A stretch of 64,000 nt of DNA from Streptomyces sp. Root431 (lineage in GTDB: Bacteria; Actinomycetota; Actinomycetes; Streptomycetales; Streptomycetaceae), in NCBI RefSeq assembly GCF_001426585.1, contig NZ_LMEI01000012.1, forward strand, positions 586,056-650,055, in the 5' to 3' direction. This document shows positions 33,759-41,390 of this stretch, in pieces. A model generated the notes under the pieces. The model was not told where the DNA came from. It was given only the letters and a program-made list of their open reading frames with translations, and ran no database searches. The position numbers and the translations under genes were made by a program. Every line of letters begins with the position of its first letter. The stretch's first letter is position 1.

Positions 33759-34394
33759 GTGAGCCGCAGCCTTCGACGCGGCGCCCTCGCCGCTACTGCC
33801 ATCGTGTTCTCCATCGCCGCGCTGTCCGCCTGTGCCGCGGGCAACGACGCGCAGACGCTCGGCATCAAGCCGGACAACGCAGCCGTCACGGTGGACGACG
33901 TCAAGATCCAGAACGCGCTCGTCATCACGCAGCCGCACCAGGGCGTGAAGGGCCCGGCCGCCGTCTCGGCCACCGTCTTCAACAACGGCAGCACGCCGCA
34001 GACCCTCGACGCGATCACCCTCCCGGGCACGACCGCGACGGTGAAGCTGACGCCCGCCGCGGGCGGCGCCGGCCCGATCACCATCCCGTCGCTCGGCTCC
34101 GTCGTGATCGGCGGCAAGGGCAACGCCACCGCCGTCATCGAGAACGGCACCGAGGCCACCAAGAACGGCGACGCGCAGCGGGTCGTCTTCAAGCTGAGCA
34201 AGACCGGCGACGTGGGCATCAGCGCCTTCGTCGTCCCGTCGACGAGCTACTTCAAGGAGTTCGGCCCGTCGATCGTCCCCGCTCCCCCGGGCTCCTCGCC
34301 GACCGCCTCGGCGCCGGCCGAGGGCGAGCACGGCAGCGGCGAGGGCGAGCACGGCGCCGAGCCCTCGGGCGAGGCGACGACCGCCGGTCACTGA
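33759..34394 (+). CDS. secreted lipoprotein, DUF461/PCuAC-like
   Basis: 211 residues with signal peptide and lipobox LSAC (Cys26 in IAALSACAAGND). The mature domain is beta-rich: VTVDDVKIQNALVITQPHQG, VSATVFNNGSTPQTLDAITL and the final strands resemble the PCuAC/DUF461 copper-chaperone-like fold, but the Met/His copper ligands are not evident. The tail is Ser/Pro/Glu/His-rich (EGEHGSGEGEHGAEPSGEA). GTG 33759 is used. It is convergent with phoP across a 40-bp palindromic terminator. The function is unknown; a cell-surface role is likely. Confidence 0.8.
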   Translation: MSRSLRRGALAATAIVFSIAALSACAAGNDAQTLGIKPDNAAVTVDDVKIQNALVITQPHQGVKGPAAVSATVFNNGSTPQTLDAITLPGTTATVKLTPAAGGAGPITIPSLGSVVIGGKGNATAVIENGTEATKNGDAQRVVFKLSKTGDVGISAFVVPSTSYFKEFGPSIVPAPPGSSPTASAPAEGEHGSGEGEHGAEPSGEATTAGH

Positions 34395-34411
34395 CCGCGG
34401 CAGCAGGACAT

Positions 34412-34451
34412 GCGTGAAGGGGCGCCCCCGGCCGGGGGCGCCCCTTCACGC
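34412..34451. terminator. 40-bp perfect palindromic terminator
   Basis: A perfect 20-bp arm (34412-34431) and complement (34432-34451) with no spacer lies between the lipoprotein gene and phoP, which converge. It should terminate in both directions. Confidence 0.88.
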
Positions 34452-34490
34452 GTAACGCGTACCTCACAAGCCCGTGCTCACAAGCTCTTC

Positions 34491-35171
34491 CTACGGCTCG
34501 AACTTGTAGCCCAGGCCGCGGACCGTCACCAGGTAGCGCGGGGCGCCCGGGTCGGGCTCGATCTTGGCGCGGAGGCGCTTCACGTGGACGTCGAGGGTCT
34601 TGGTGTCGCCGACGTAGTCCGCGCCCCAGACCCGGTCGATGAGCTGCATACGGGTCAGCACGCGGCCCGCGTTGCGCAGCAGCATCTCCAGGAGGTCGAA
34701 CTCCTTCAGCGGCAGGTCGACCTTGCCGCCCGAGACCGTCACCACGTGACGGTCGACGTCCATGCGGACCGGGCCGGCCTCCAGGGCCGCCGGGGTGACC
34801 TCCTCCGGCTCCCCGCGGCGGCGGAGCACCGCGCGGATGCGGGCGACCAGCTCCCGCGAGGAGAAGGGCTTCGTCACGTAGTCGTCGGCTCCTATTTCCA
34901 GGCCGACGACCTTGTCGATCTCGCTGTCCTTGGCGGTCACCATGATCACCGGGACGTTCGAGCGGCCGCGCAGCTGGCGGCACACCTCGGTACCGGGCAG
35001 CCCCGGAAGCATCAGGTCGAGGAGGACGAGGTCGGCTCCATTGCGCTCGAACTCGTCGAGGCCGTCGGGCCCGGTCGCCGCCACGGCGACCTCGAAGCCT
35101 TCCTTGCGGAGCATGTACGACAGGGCGTCGCTGAAGGATTCCTCATCCTCGACGACGAGCACTCGGGTCAC
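34491..35171 (-). CDS. phoP: PhoP phosphate response regulator (OmpR family)
   Basis: 226 residues. The receiver domain carries Asp52 in LVLLDLMLPGLPG, Thr in VTAKD and Lys in YVTKPF; the winged-helix DNA-binding domain spans about 130-226 (LPLKEFDLLEMLLRNAGRVL, TKTLDVHVKRLRAKIEPDPG, VRGLGYKFEP). It is the Streptomyces PhoP that binds PHO boxes under phosphate limitation and represses many antibiotic and central nitrogen genes. GTG 35171 overlaps the phoR stop (GTGA), so phoR-phoP are translationally coupled. The longer open frame upstream is a shadow of phoR. Confidence 0.96.
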   Translation of the reverse strand: MTRVLVVEDEESFSDALSYMLRKEGFEVAVAATGPDGLDEFERNGADLVLLDLMLPGLPGTEVCRQLRGRSNVPVIMVTAKDSEIDKVVGLEIGADDYVTKPFSSRELVARIRAVLRRRGEPEEVTPAALEAGPVRMDVDRHVVTVSGGKVDLPLKEFDLLEMLLRNAGRVLTRMQLIDRVWGADYVGDTKTLDVHVKRLRAKIEPDPGAPRYLVTVRGLGYKFEP

Positions 35172-36397
35172 GGAAGGACCTCCGGGGCGGGAAGCGGTTC
35201 GGTCATGAGATCTGGGGTGGGAGAAGAGACGGGCCGGCGGTCCCGCGCGGAGCCCGCCTCGGGCAGCCGCAGGGTGAAGGTGGAGCCCTGACCCTCGGTG
35301 CTCCATACGGTGACCTCCCCGCCGTGCGAGGCGGCCACGTGCTTGACGATGGCGAGGCCGAGCCCCGTACCACCGGTCGCACGGGAGCGGGCCGGGTCGA
35401 CGCGGTAGAAGCGCTCGAAGATGCGCTCCTTGTCCTTGTCGGGGATGCCGATGCCCTGGTCGGTGACGGCTATTTCGATCAGGTCGCCGCCGGGCGCGGC
35501 GATCTTGCGTGCCGCGATGCCGACGCGGGTGTGGGCGGGTGAGTAGTTGACCGCGTTCTCGACGAGGTTGCCGAGGGCGGCGGCGAGCTGGCCGCGGCTC
35601 CCCCAGACGCGCAGGTCGGCGGCGCCGCCGGAGACCATGGTGATCTGCTTGGTGGAGGCGGTGTGCCGGGAGCGGTCGATCGCCTCGACGACGAGCTCGT
35701 CCACGGACACCGGCTCGGAGTCCTCCAGCGGGTCGTCGTTCTGCACGCGGGAGAGGTCGATGAGCTCCTGTACGAGGTTGGTGAGGCGGGTCGCCTCGAT
35801 CTGCATGCGGCCGGCGAAGCGGGTGACCGCCTCGGGGTCGTCCGAGGCGTCCATGACCGCCTCGGAGAGCAGGGAGAGCGCGCCCGTGGGCGTCTTGAGC
35901 TCATGGCTCACGTTGGCCACGAAGTCACGCCGTACCGCTTCGATGCGGCGGGCCTCGGTGAGGTCCTCGACCAGGAGCAGGACCAGCCGCGAGCCCAGTG
36001 GCGCGACCCGGGCGGAGACGGCGAGGGCCTCGCCGCGTCCGGTGCCGCGCCGGGCCAGGTCCAGTTCGACCTGTCGTATCTCCCCGTCGCGGCGGGTGTC
36101 GCGGGCCATGTTGAGCATGGGCTCGACGGCCAGCTTCCCGCCCCGGACCAGGCCGAGGGCGTACGCCGCCGAACTGGCCTTGACCACGGAGTCGCTCTCG
36201 TCGAGGACGACCGCGGAGGAGCGCAGTACGGAAAGGACGGTGTCGACGCCGGGCGGAAGCACGGCGTCGGTGTGCAGGGAGGTTCGGGTGGGCCGCGCCT
36301 GGTCGCGCTCGCTCCAGCGGAACGCCAGCATGGCGATCACGCCGGTGCACACGCCGGCGATCGCTGCCAATGCGGCGACCGCCGCGTTCACGTCCAT
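35168..36397 (-). CDS. phoR: PhoR phosphate sensor histidine kinase
   Basis: 409 residues. One N-terminal membrane segment (about residues 5-26) is followed by a PAS-like region (about 45-150), HisKA with FVANVSHELKTPTGALSLLS (phosphoacceptor His165) and a HATPase with NLVENAVNYSP, VTDQGIGIPDKDKERIFERF and GGTGLGLAIVKHV. It phosphorylates PhoP at low phosphate; PhoU normally restrains it. ATG 36397 is preceded by TTGAGGG; a slightly longer GTG-initiated form is possible. The gene leads the phoR-phoP unit and diverges from phoU across a region with PHO-box repeats, implying autoregulation. Confidence 0.95.
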   Translation of the reverse strand: MDVNAAVAALAAIAGVCTGVIAMLAFRWSERDQARPTRTSLHTDAVLPPGVDTVLSVLRSSAVVLDESDSVVKASSAAYALGLVRGGKLAVEPMLNMARDTRRDGEIRQVELDLARRGTGRGEALAVSARVAPLGSRLVLLLVEDLTEARRIEAVRRDFVANVSHELKTPTGALSLLSEAVMDASDDPEAVTRFAGRMQIEATRLTNLVQELIDLSRVQNDDPLEDSEPVSVDELVVEAIDRSRHTASTKQITMVSGGAADLRVWGSRGQLAAALGNLVENAVNYSPAHTRVGIAARKIAAPGGDLIEIAVTDQGIGIPDKDKERIFERFYRVDPARSRATGGTGLGLAIVKHVAASHGGEVTVWSTEGQGSTFTLRLPEAGSARDRRPVSSPTPDLMTEPLPAPEVLP

Positions 36398-36460
36398 GCC
36401 CTCAAGGTTATGCGGCACGACGGACACTCTCCCAGCCGTCCGAGTGGCTCCTCGAACAGT

Positions 36461-36568
36461 CGTCGCCCAGAGTTCACCGTGGAGACGGTGGTGATTCATT
36501 TGCTGCGACGGCTGCGGTGGCGTGCGTCGCCCAGAGTTCACCTAGAGGAAAGTGTCGATTCACATGAG
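36461..36568. promoter_or_regulatory. duplicated PHO-box region between phoR and phoU
   Basis: CGTCGCCCAGAGTTCACC occurs twice, at 36461-36478 and 36525-36542. Each copy ends in GTTCACC, the PhoP direct-repeat unit. After the second, 11-bp units GTTCACCTAGA, GGAAAGTGTCG and ATTCACATGAG (36536-36568) run in register; after the first, GTTCACCGTGG, AGACGGTGGTG and ATTCATTTGCT do the same. PhoP binding to both divergent promoters is expected. Confidence 0.85.
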
Positions 36569-36662
36569 GGGGTGGAACCGGACGCGTAGGGGGCCGAACG
36601 TGGGAGCGTGGGGGTCCGAAGCCCCACCCGGACCCCGGAGCTTTGCGTAGAGAGGGACATCC

Positions 36663-37343
36663 ATGCGGGACGCGTACCACGAGGAACTGGACTCGATCGG
36701 CGAGAGCCTGGTCGAGATGGCCCGACTCGTCGGATCGGCGATCGGGCGGGCCACGACGGCGATGCTCGACGCGGACCTGAAGCTCGCGGAGAGCGTGATC
36801 GCGGCGGACCAGAAGGTCGACGACCTCCAGCACGATCTGGAGGCCCGCGCGATAGCGCTGCTCGCGCGGCAGCAGCCGGTGGCGACGGACCTGCGGATCG
36901 TGGTGACCTCGCTCCGGATGAGCGCGGACCTGGAGCGCTCCGGCGACCTCGCGCAGCACGTGGCGAAGCTGGCGCGGCTGCGGTTCCCGGACACCGCGGT
37001 GCCGCGGGACCTGCACGCGACCATCCTGGAGATGGGACAGCTGGCGCAGCGCCTGATGGCGAAGGCGGCGGAGGTCATCATCACGAAGGACGTCGACCTG
37101 GCGCTCCAGCTGGAGCAGGACGACGACGAGATGGACCTGCTGCACCGGACGCTGTTCCAGCACCTGATGGACGACCGCTGGCGGCACGGCATCGAGACGG
37201 CGGTGGACGTGACGCTCCTCGGCCGGTACTACGAGCGGTTCGCGGACCACGCGGTGTCGGTGGCGAAGCGTGTCGTCTACCTGGTGACGGGTGAGCACGC
37301 GGACGAGCTGCAGGCGGCGGACGCGCCGGTGGAGGGCGCGTAG
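36663..37343 (+). CDS. phoU: PhoU phosphate signalling regulator
   Basis: 226 residues forming two tandem three-helix PhoU repeats. Typical metal-binding motifs are EDLE/DxxxD-like: AADQKVDDLQHDLEARAIAL in the first repeat and EQDDDEMDLLHRTLFQHLMD in the second. The protein begins MRDAYHEELDSIGESLVEMA. PhoU relays Pst transporter state to PhoR and keeps the regulon off when phosphate is plentiful. AGAGAGGG lies upstream of the ATG. It diverges from phoR-phoP, with the PHO boxes ending 94 bp before its start. Confidence 0.95.
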   Translation: MRDAYHEELDSIGESLVEMARLVGSAIGRATTAMLDADLKLAESVIAADQKVDDLQHDLEARAIALLARQQPVATDLRIVVTSLRMSADLERSGDLAQHVAKLARLRFPDTAVPRDLHATILEMGQLAQRLMAKAAEVIITKDVDLALQLEQDDDEMDLLHRTLFQHLMDDRWRHGIETAVDVTLLGRYYERFADHAVSVAKRVVYLVTGEHADELQAADAPVEGA

Positions 37344-37435
37344 GCGCACGGGGCGCCGATGCGCCGTTGATGCGCCGGTCCGAGTGGGCATGCAATGGGG
37401 GGAGGCGACGCGCGCCTCGAAAGGGAGGGACCCCC

Positions 37436-37588
37436 ATGGCCGATTCCCCTATGACGACCGACCCCCAGCAGGAGGCCCCGCGCGGGACGGAGTTCCTGCC
37501 TGTCCTCGGCGCCTGCGGCTGCGGCTCGGGCTGCGGCTGCGGCTGCCAGTCGGGCGGACCGTGCCAGTGCGGGGGCTGCTCGGGCTGA
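37436..37588 (+). CDS. small cysteine-rich protein next to phoU
   Basis: 50 residues: MADSPMTTDPQQEAPRGTEF, then a tail in which 8 of the last 24 residues are Cys (CGCGSGCGCGC, PCQCGGC). AAGGGAGGGA 6 nt before the ATG is a strong ribosome-binding site, which supports real translation, and a strong terminator follows the stop. The Cys spacing (CxC, CxxC) resembles metallothionein-like peptides, so metal binding is plausible. The family appears restricted to actinobacteria, as far as I can judge. It could be co-transcribed with phoU (92 bp gap). Confidence 0.75.
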   Translation: MADSPMTTDPQQEAPRGTEFLPVLGACGCGSGCGCGCQSGGPCQCGGCSG

Positions 37589-37593
37589 CCGGT

Positions 37594-37627
37594 CGGGGAG
37601 GAGAGGGGGAACCCCCTCTCCTCCCCG
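37594..37627. terminator. strong hairpin terminator
   Basis: A 16-bp perfect G/C-rich stem with arms at 37594-37609 and 37612-37627 around AA. It lies between the Cys-rich gene and the convergent GNAT gene. Confidence 0.88.
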
Positions 37628-37664
37628 GGCTCCGCGAACCTCCCGAACTCCCGCCCCGGGCGCC

Positions 37665-38150
37665 TCAGACGTCGATCACGCCGACGGTCTGACCGCCGCT
37701 GCTCTCGCCGGTCGTGCGGAAGCCGAGCTTGCGGTAGAACTCGCCGGGCCCGTCCTCGCCGGGTTCCCAGGTCACGTACAGCAGCTCCGTGCCGCGCCGG
37801 CGCAGCTCGTCGCGCAGCGACTCGACGGCGAAGCGCCCGTACCCCTTGCCCTGCCCGTCGGCGGTGATGTTGAGCCGCCAGAGCCCGCTGCGGCGGTCGG
37901 TGGGGTCCTTCTTCTCGTTCCACGGGATGTCGAGGAAGGCCATCAGGAAGCCGACGAGCTCGTCGCCGTCGAAGATCAGCCGGGGCCAGGCCGCCTCCCC
38001 GAAGGCGTACGCCTCGGCCAGGGACTTCACCACGGGGGCGACGTTGCGCTCCTGGTGGGGGTGGACGCGCAGCGCGAGGGCGGCGTCGATGTTCTCGGGG
38101 GTGACGGGCGCGAGGCGGAGGGATGTGCGGGGCGACTGTGGCGTGCTCAT
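37665..38150 (-). CDS. GNAT family N-acetyltransferase
   Basis: 161 residues. LRLAPVTPENIDAALALRVH opens the fold, LWRLNITADGQGKGYGRFAV is the acetyl-CoA strand-loop (GQGKGYGR), and EFYRKLGFRTTGE is the C-terminal acceptor motif. PRLIFDGDELVGFLMAFLDI and the Trp-rich IPWNEKK suggest the spermidine/diamine acetyltransferase-like (BltD) branch, but the substrate is unassigned. ATG 38150 lies 8 nt after TACCGT on the minus strand, consistent with a leaderless mRNA. It stands alone between the phoU cluster and the small secreted protein. Confidence 0.83.
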   Translation of the reverse strand: MSTPQSPRTSLRLAPVTPENIDAALALRVHPHQERNVAPVVKSLAEAYAFGEAAWPRLIFDGDELVGFLMAFLDIPWNEKKDPTDRRSGLWRLNITADGQGKGYGRFAVESLRDELRRRGTELLYVTWEPGEDGPGEFYRKLGFRTTGESSGGQTVGVIDV

Positions 38151-38253
38151 GACCCGGAACGGTAAGGGATCCGGCGCGCCGCCCGCCCGCGATTTTCGCA
38201 GCTCAACGGCCCCCTGGCCGGTCGGCGAGGGGGCCGTCGAAGCGCGCTCTCCC

Positions 38254-38607
38254 CTAGTTGGGGAGGAACAGGACCGAGCGGAGCGTGAGGCGGTCCGTGG
38301 CGGGGCGGCCGTGCGGGCGGAGGGTCCAGGTGTCGCCGGTGCAGTCGGGCCCGGTGAAGACGACCGCGTACTCGTCGGTGTCGTTGTGCGGCGCGAAGGC
38401 GGGCGCGGAGGCACCCGGGTCGGCGGCCTCGGGGATCGTGACGCACTCCGCGGTCGCCGGGTCGTACAGCGTGGCGGTCTGCACCTCGCCGCTCAGCCCG
38501 ACGTACCGGTAGTGGAACTCGCCGGTGGCGGCGTGGGCGGGCGTGGCCAGGGTGGCGGTGAGGGCAAGGGCGCCGCAAGCGGCGGCGACGGAGTGCCGGA
38601 TACGCAC
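38254..38607 (-). CDS. small secreted protein of unknown function
   Basis: 117 residues beginning with GTG. RIRHSVAAACGALALTATLA is a Sec signal with likely cleavage after AHA (residue 26). The mature 90-residue beta-rich domain has two Cys (AECVTIPEAA and PDCTGDTWTL) positioned for one disulfide and resembles small actinobacterial beta-sandwich exported proteins, but no enzyme motif is visible. GAGAG precedes the start at moderate distance. It may act in the cell wall or medium. Confidence 0.7.
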   Translation of the reverse strand: MRIRHSVAAACGALALTATLATPAHAATGEFHYRYVGLSGEVQTATLYDPATAECVTIPEAADPGASAPAFAPHNDTDEYAVVFTGPDCTGDTWTLRPHGRPATDRLTLRSVLFLPN

Positions 38608-38762
38608 GAGGACTCTCGTTTCGTGAGAGGGAGCTGGTCACGGCAGACCTACCGCGCCGCGCGTCCCGTATGCGCCGCCCCCGAGCCGTAAGGTTTCGCC
38701 CTCACTCGTCCGGCGCAGCACACAGCCCGGTGGCCCGGAGCGGGCGGGAACGCCGCGGGCGG

Positions 38763-40028
38763 TCACTCTCCCCGTCTGTTGCCGGAGGTGTCGCACAGCG
38801 CGCGGTCGACGAGGTCGGCGGCGGCCTTGTGGTGCCGGAGCGCTGTGGCGAAGTCGTTGTAGCTGGTGGTCATGGAGACGGTGACGGCGCGGCCGCCGTC
38901 GCCGGTGACGCCGTTCAGGGTGATGTAGCCGGCTTCGCCCCCTTCGTGGTTCCAGTAGGTGCCGCCGCAGCTCAGGGGGCGGTTGACCAAGCCGAGGCCG
39001 TAGCGGCCGCCGGGCCAGATCACCTCGAACTGCTTGGCGACCGGGACGGTGTCCCGCATCTCGGCCATGCGCGCCTCGGACAGCAGCCTGCCGCCCAGCA
39101 GTCCCCGGAAGAACCGGTTGACGTCCGCCGTGGTGGACACGTAGCCGCCGAGGTCGGGAACGATCTGTTCGGTGACGTCGGTCCGTTCACCGGAGGCGAA
39201 GACCTGGTAGCCGCGGGCGTGCGGGCGACGGAGGGTGGGCGTGTTGCCCGACAGGTAGGTGTGGTGCATGCCGAGCGGTTTCAGGATCCGGCTCTCCACC
39301 TCCTCCCGCCACGGTCGGCCGGTGACCTTCTCCACGATCATGCCGAGGACGACGTAGCCGGTGTTGGAGTAGCTCCAGCCGGTGCCGGGCCGGAAGTCCG
39401 GGGGGTGCTTCATGGCCCGGGCGACGATCTGTTCGGGGGTGTAGGTGTCGTAGCGGTGCCGGTAGTAGTCCTGCGGGGTGTCGAAGCCGGGAAGGTCGTC
39501 GTGGAGGCCGCTGGTGTTCTGCAGGAGCTGCCGCACGGTGATCTTCCGTCCGTCGTTGCCGTTGCCGTCGATCACTCCGGGCAGCCGGCGGTCCACCGTG
39601 TCGTCCAGAGAGAGCCGCCCCTCGTCGACCAGCCGCAGGACCACGGTGGCCATGAGCGCCTTGCCGGTACTGGCGATCCGGAAGTAGCCGTCGCGGGGCA
39701 CCGGGCGGTTCGTGCCCGCCACGGCGACGCCCGCGGCGGAGACCAGGTCCCGGCCGGAGGCGGTGGTCACCCGCGCTTGGACGCCGGTGATCCCCCGGGC
39801 CTGGAGGGCGGCGGTGTCCCGGCGCAGGTCCTCCTGCCGGTAGCCGGGCGCGGAGGGCGGTGCGGCCGCGGCGCCGTCCGCGGGCCGGGCGGCCGCGGCG
39901 GCGGCGACTGTGCCGAGTAAGGCCGCCGCGACGGCCGGCCACCACCGGCCGATCCGGCGATGACGCTGCGGGGAACGCTGCGGGGACGGGTGGTGCTTCG
40001 GCGCGGAGGCCGGGGTCGTGGATCTCAT
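38763..40028 (-). CDS. exported serine hydrolase (class C beta-lactamase/DD-peptidase fold)
   Basis: 421 residues. An N-terminal basic segment and hydrophobic helix (WWPAVAAALLGTVAAAAAA) target it for export. The nucleophile is Ser120 in ASTGKALM (SxxK), the second motif is Tyr220 in WSYSNTGYV (YxN), and HEGGEAGY takes the HxG/KTG position. The family includes D-Ala-D-Ala carboxypeptidases, esterases and beta-lactamase-like proteins. ATG 40028 is 7 nt after TAGCGT on the minus strand (leaderless candidate). It diverges from a two-component system, with a 16-bp palindrome between, suggesting regulation of this enzyme by that system. Confidence 0.9.
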   Translation of the reverse strand: MRSTTPASAPKHHPSPQRSPQRHRRIGRWWPAVAAALLGTVAAAAAARPADGAAAAPPSAPGYRQEDLRRDTAALQARGITGVQARVTTASGRDLVSAAGVAVAGTNRPVPRDGYFRIASTGKALMATVVLRLVDEGRLSLDDTVDRRLPGVIDGNGNDGRKITVRQLLQNTSGLHDDLPGFDTPQDYYRHRYDTYTPEQIVARAMKHPPDFRPGTGWSYSNTGYVVLGMIVEKVTGRPWREEVESRILKPLGMHHTYLSGNTPTLRRPHARGYQVFASGERTDVTEQIVPDLGGYVSTTADVNRFFRGLLGGRLLSEARMAEMRDTVPVAKQFEVIWPGGRYGLGLVNRPLSCGGTYWNHEGGEAGYITLNGVTGDGGRAVTVSMTTSYNDFATALRHHKAAADLVDRALCDTSGNRRGE

Positions 40029-40088
40029 GGGCCTCACGCTAGGCAAGCGTGGCGTTACGGGTCGCTACCGTGGGCTGCCCCTCGAAAC

Positions 40089-40104
40089 CTACAGCCGGCT
40101 GTAG
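40089..40104. promoter_or_regulatory. 16-bp perfect palindrome between serine hydrolase and kinase genes
   Basis: CTACAGCCGGCTGTAG is a perfect palindrome in the 156-bp divergent region, 48 bp upstream of the hydrolase -10-like TAGCGT (40036-40041 on the minus strand) and 81 bp before the kinase GTG. A dimeric regulator site is likely; the response regulator at 41381 is a candidate. Confidence 0.5.
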
Positions 40105-40184
40105 TGCCACAGGGGGCGCCCGGCACGTACCGTGGCGCGTCCGAGGGCCCGTCCCGGTCCCGTACGACGGCCGAAGGCGAGCCA

Positions 40185-41390
40185 GTGCGCGGTGTGAACG
40201 GCAAGGCCCGAGCACGGTCGGTCCAGGCCTTGGTCCAGGCCCTGGTCCAGGCCTTGGTTCAGGCCTTGGTCCAAGCCGGACGCAGCGGTCGCTACCTGCT
40301 CGGCACCCTGCTGACCGCGACGGTGACGCTCGTGGCGGCGCCCCTGCTGTGCTTACCGTCGCTGACGGCTCCCTGGGCGGAGCGCCACCGTCGCCGCGCC
40401 GGGGCACTGCTGGGCCGGCCGGTGGAGCCGCGCCCGCGTTCCCCGCGCCGCGACCTCGGGTGGCTCGCGACGCAGTTGGCCACCGGGCTGCCGGCGGGCG
40501 TGCTCGCCCTGTTGTGCCTGGGCAACCTGCTCCTCGTCCTGGTCATCACCGTGGGGTGGTGGGCCTTTCCCGCGTCGGATCCGGCACGCCTGCCGCTGCT
40601 CGGTGTCCATGTCGACAGCTGGGCCCTCGCGCTGACGGCCGGTCCGGCGCAGTTCCTGATCCTGGCGGCGTCGGCGGCCATCGCCCTGCCCCCGCTCGCG
40701 CGGGTACACGCGAGGTGCTGCCTGGCGGTGACGGCGCCGACTGCCGCGGAGCGACTGGCCGCACGTGTCGGCGAACTCACCCGGACGCGCGCGGACGTCC
40801 TGCGGGCGCACGGCGCGGAACTCCGCCGGATCGAACGCGACCTGCACGACGGCACCCAGGCCCGGCTGGTGGCCATCGCCATGCGTCTCGCCGTGGCCGG
40901 GGAGATCCTCCCCCGGGACCCCGAAGCGGCCGCCGTGCTCGTACGGCAGACCCGAGCCGAGACCGAGGAGGCCATGACCGAGCTGCGTTCCGTCATCCGC
41001 ACCGTCTACCCTCCGGTCCTGGCCGACCAGGGCCTCGTCGGCGCACTCCGCGCCCTGGCCACCAGGGCCGGCGTGCCGACCCGCATCGACATCGGCGAGC
41101 TCGGTGAGGTCCCTGCCGCGGTCGAAGCGGTCGCCTACTTCGCGGTCACCGAGGCGCTGTCGAACATCGCCCGGCACAGCCGGGCCACCGAGGCCGCCGT
41201 CCGCGTCACCCGTGACGGAGCACTGTTGTCCGCGGAGATCACCGACGACGGGGCCGGCGGAGCGGACGCGTCCAGAGGCAGCGGCCTGGACGGAATCCGC
41301 CGCCGCGCCGCCGCCCTGGACGGCACCATGAGGCTCGGCAGCCCGCCGGGCGGGCCGACCGTCGTCACCGTGGAGCTGCCGTGCGTGTAG
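40185..41390 (+). CDS. sensor histidine kinase with VQAL repeats and a TTA codon
   Basis: 401 residues. A short N-terminal tract of VQAL repeats (about 13-31) precedes four to five membrane segments (about 38-60, 95-128, 145-170). The dimerisation helix is LRRIERDLHDGTQARLVAIA with His221, and the ATPase has VTEALSNIARHS, ITDDGAGG and GLDGIRRRAAALDG. Leu57 is encoded by TTA (40353-40355), the only TTA codon I found in a gene of this window, so translation should depend on bldA tRNA. GTG 40185 has GAAGGCGAG upstream. The response regulator overlaps by 10 bp. Confidence 0.88.
   Translation: MRGVNGKARARSVQALVQALVQALVQALVQAGRSGRYLLGTLLTATVTLVAAPLLCLPSLTAPWAERHRRRAGALLGRPVEPRPRSPRRDLGWLATQLATGLPAGVLALLCLGNLLLVLVITVGWWAFPASDPARLPLLGVHVDSWALALTAGPAQFLILAASAAIALPPLARVHARCCLAVTAPTAAERLAARVGELTRTRADVLRAHGAELRRIERDLHDGTQARLVAIAMRLAVAGEILPRDPEAAAVLVRQTRAETEEAMTELRSVIRTVYPPVLADQGLVGALRALATRAGVPTRIDIGELGEVPAAVEAVAYFAVTEALSNIARHSRATEAAVRVTRDGALLSAEITDDGAGGADASRGSGLDGIRRRAAALDGTMRLGSPPGGPTVVTVELPCV
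40221..40280 (+). repeat. five 12-bp repeats encoding VQAL units
   Basis: GTCCAGGCCTTG and near-identical units repeat every 12 bp from 40221 (five units, last one degraded). Unit length is a multiple of three, so copy-number change would keep the frame. Confidence 0.9.
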
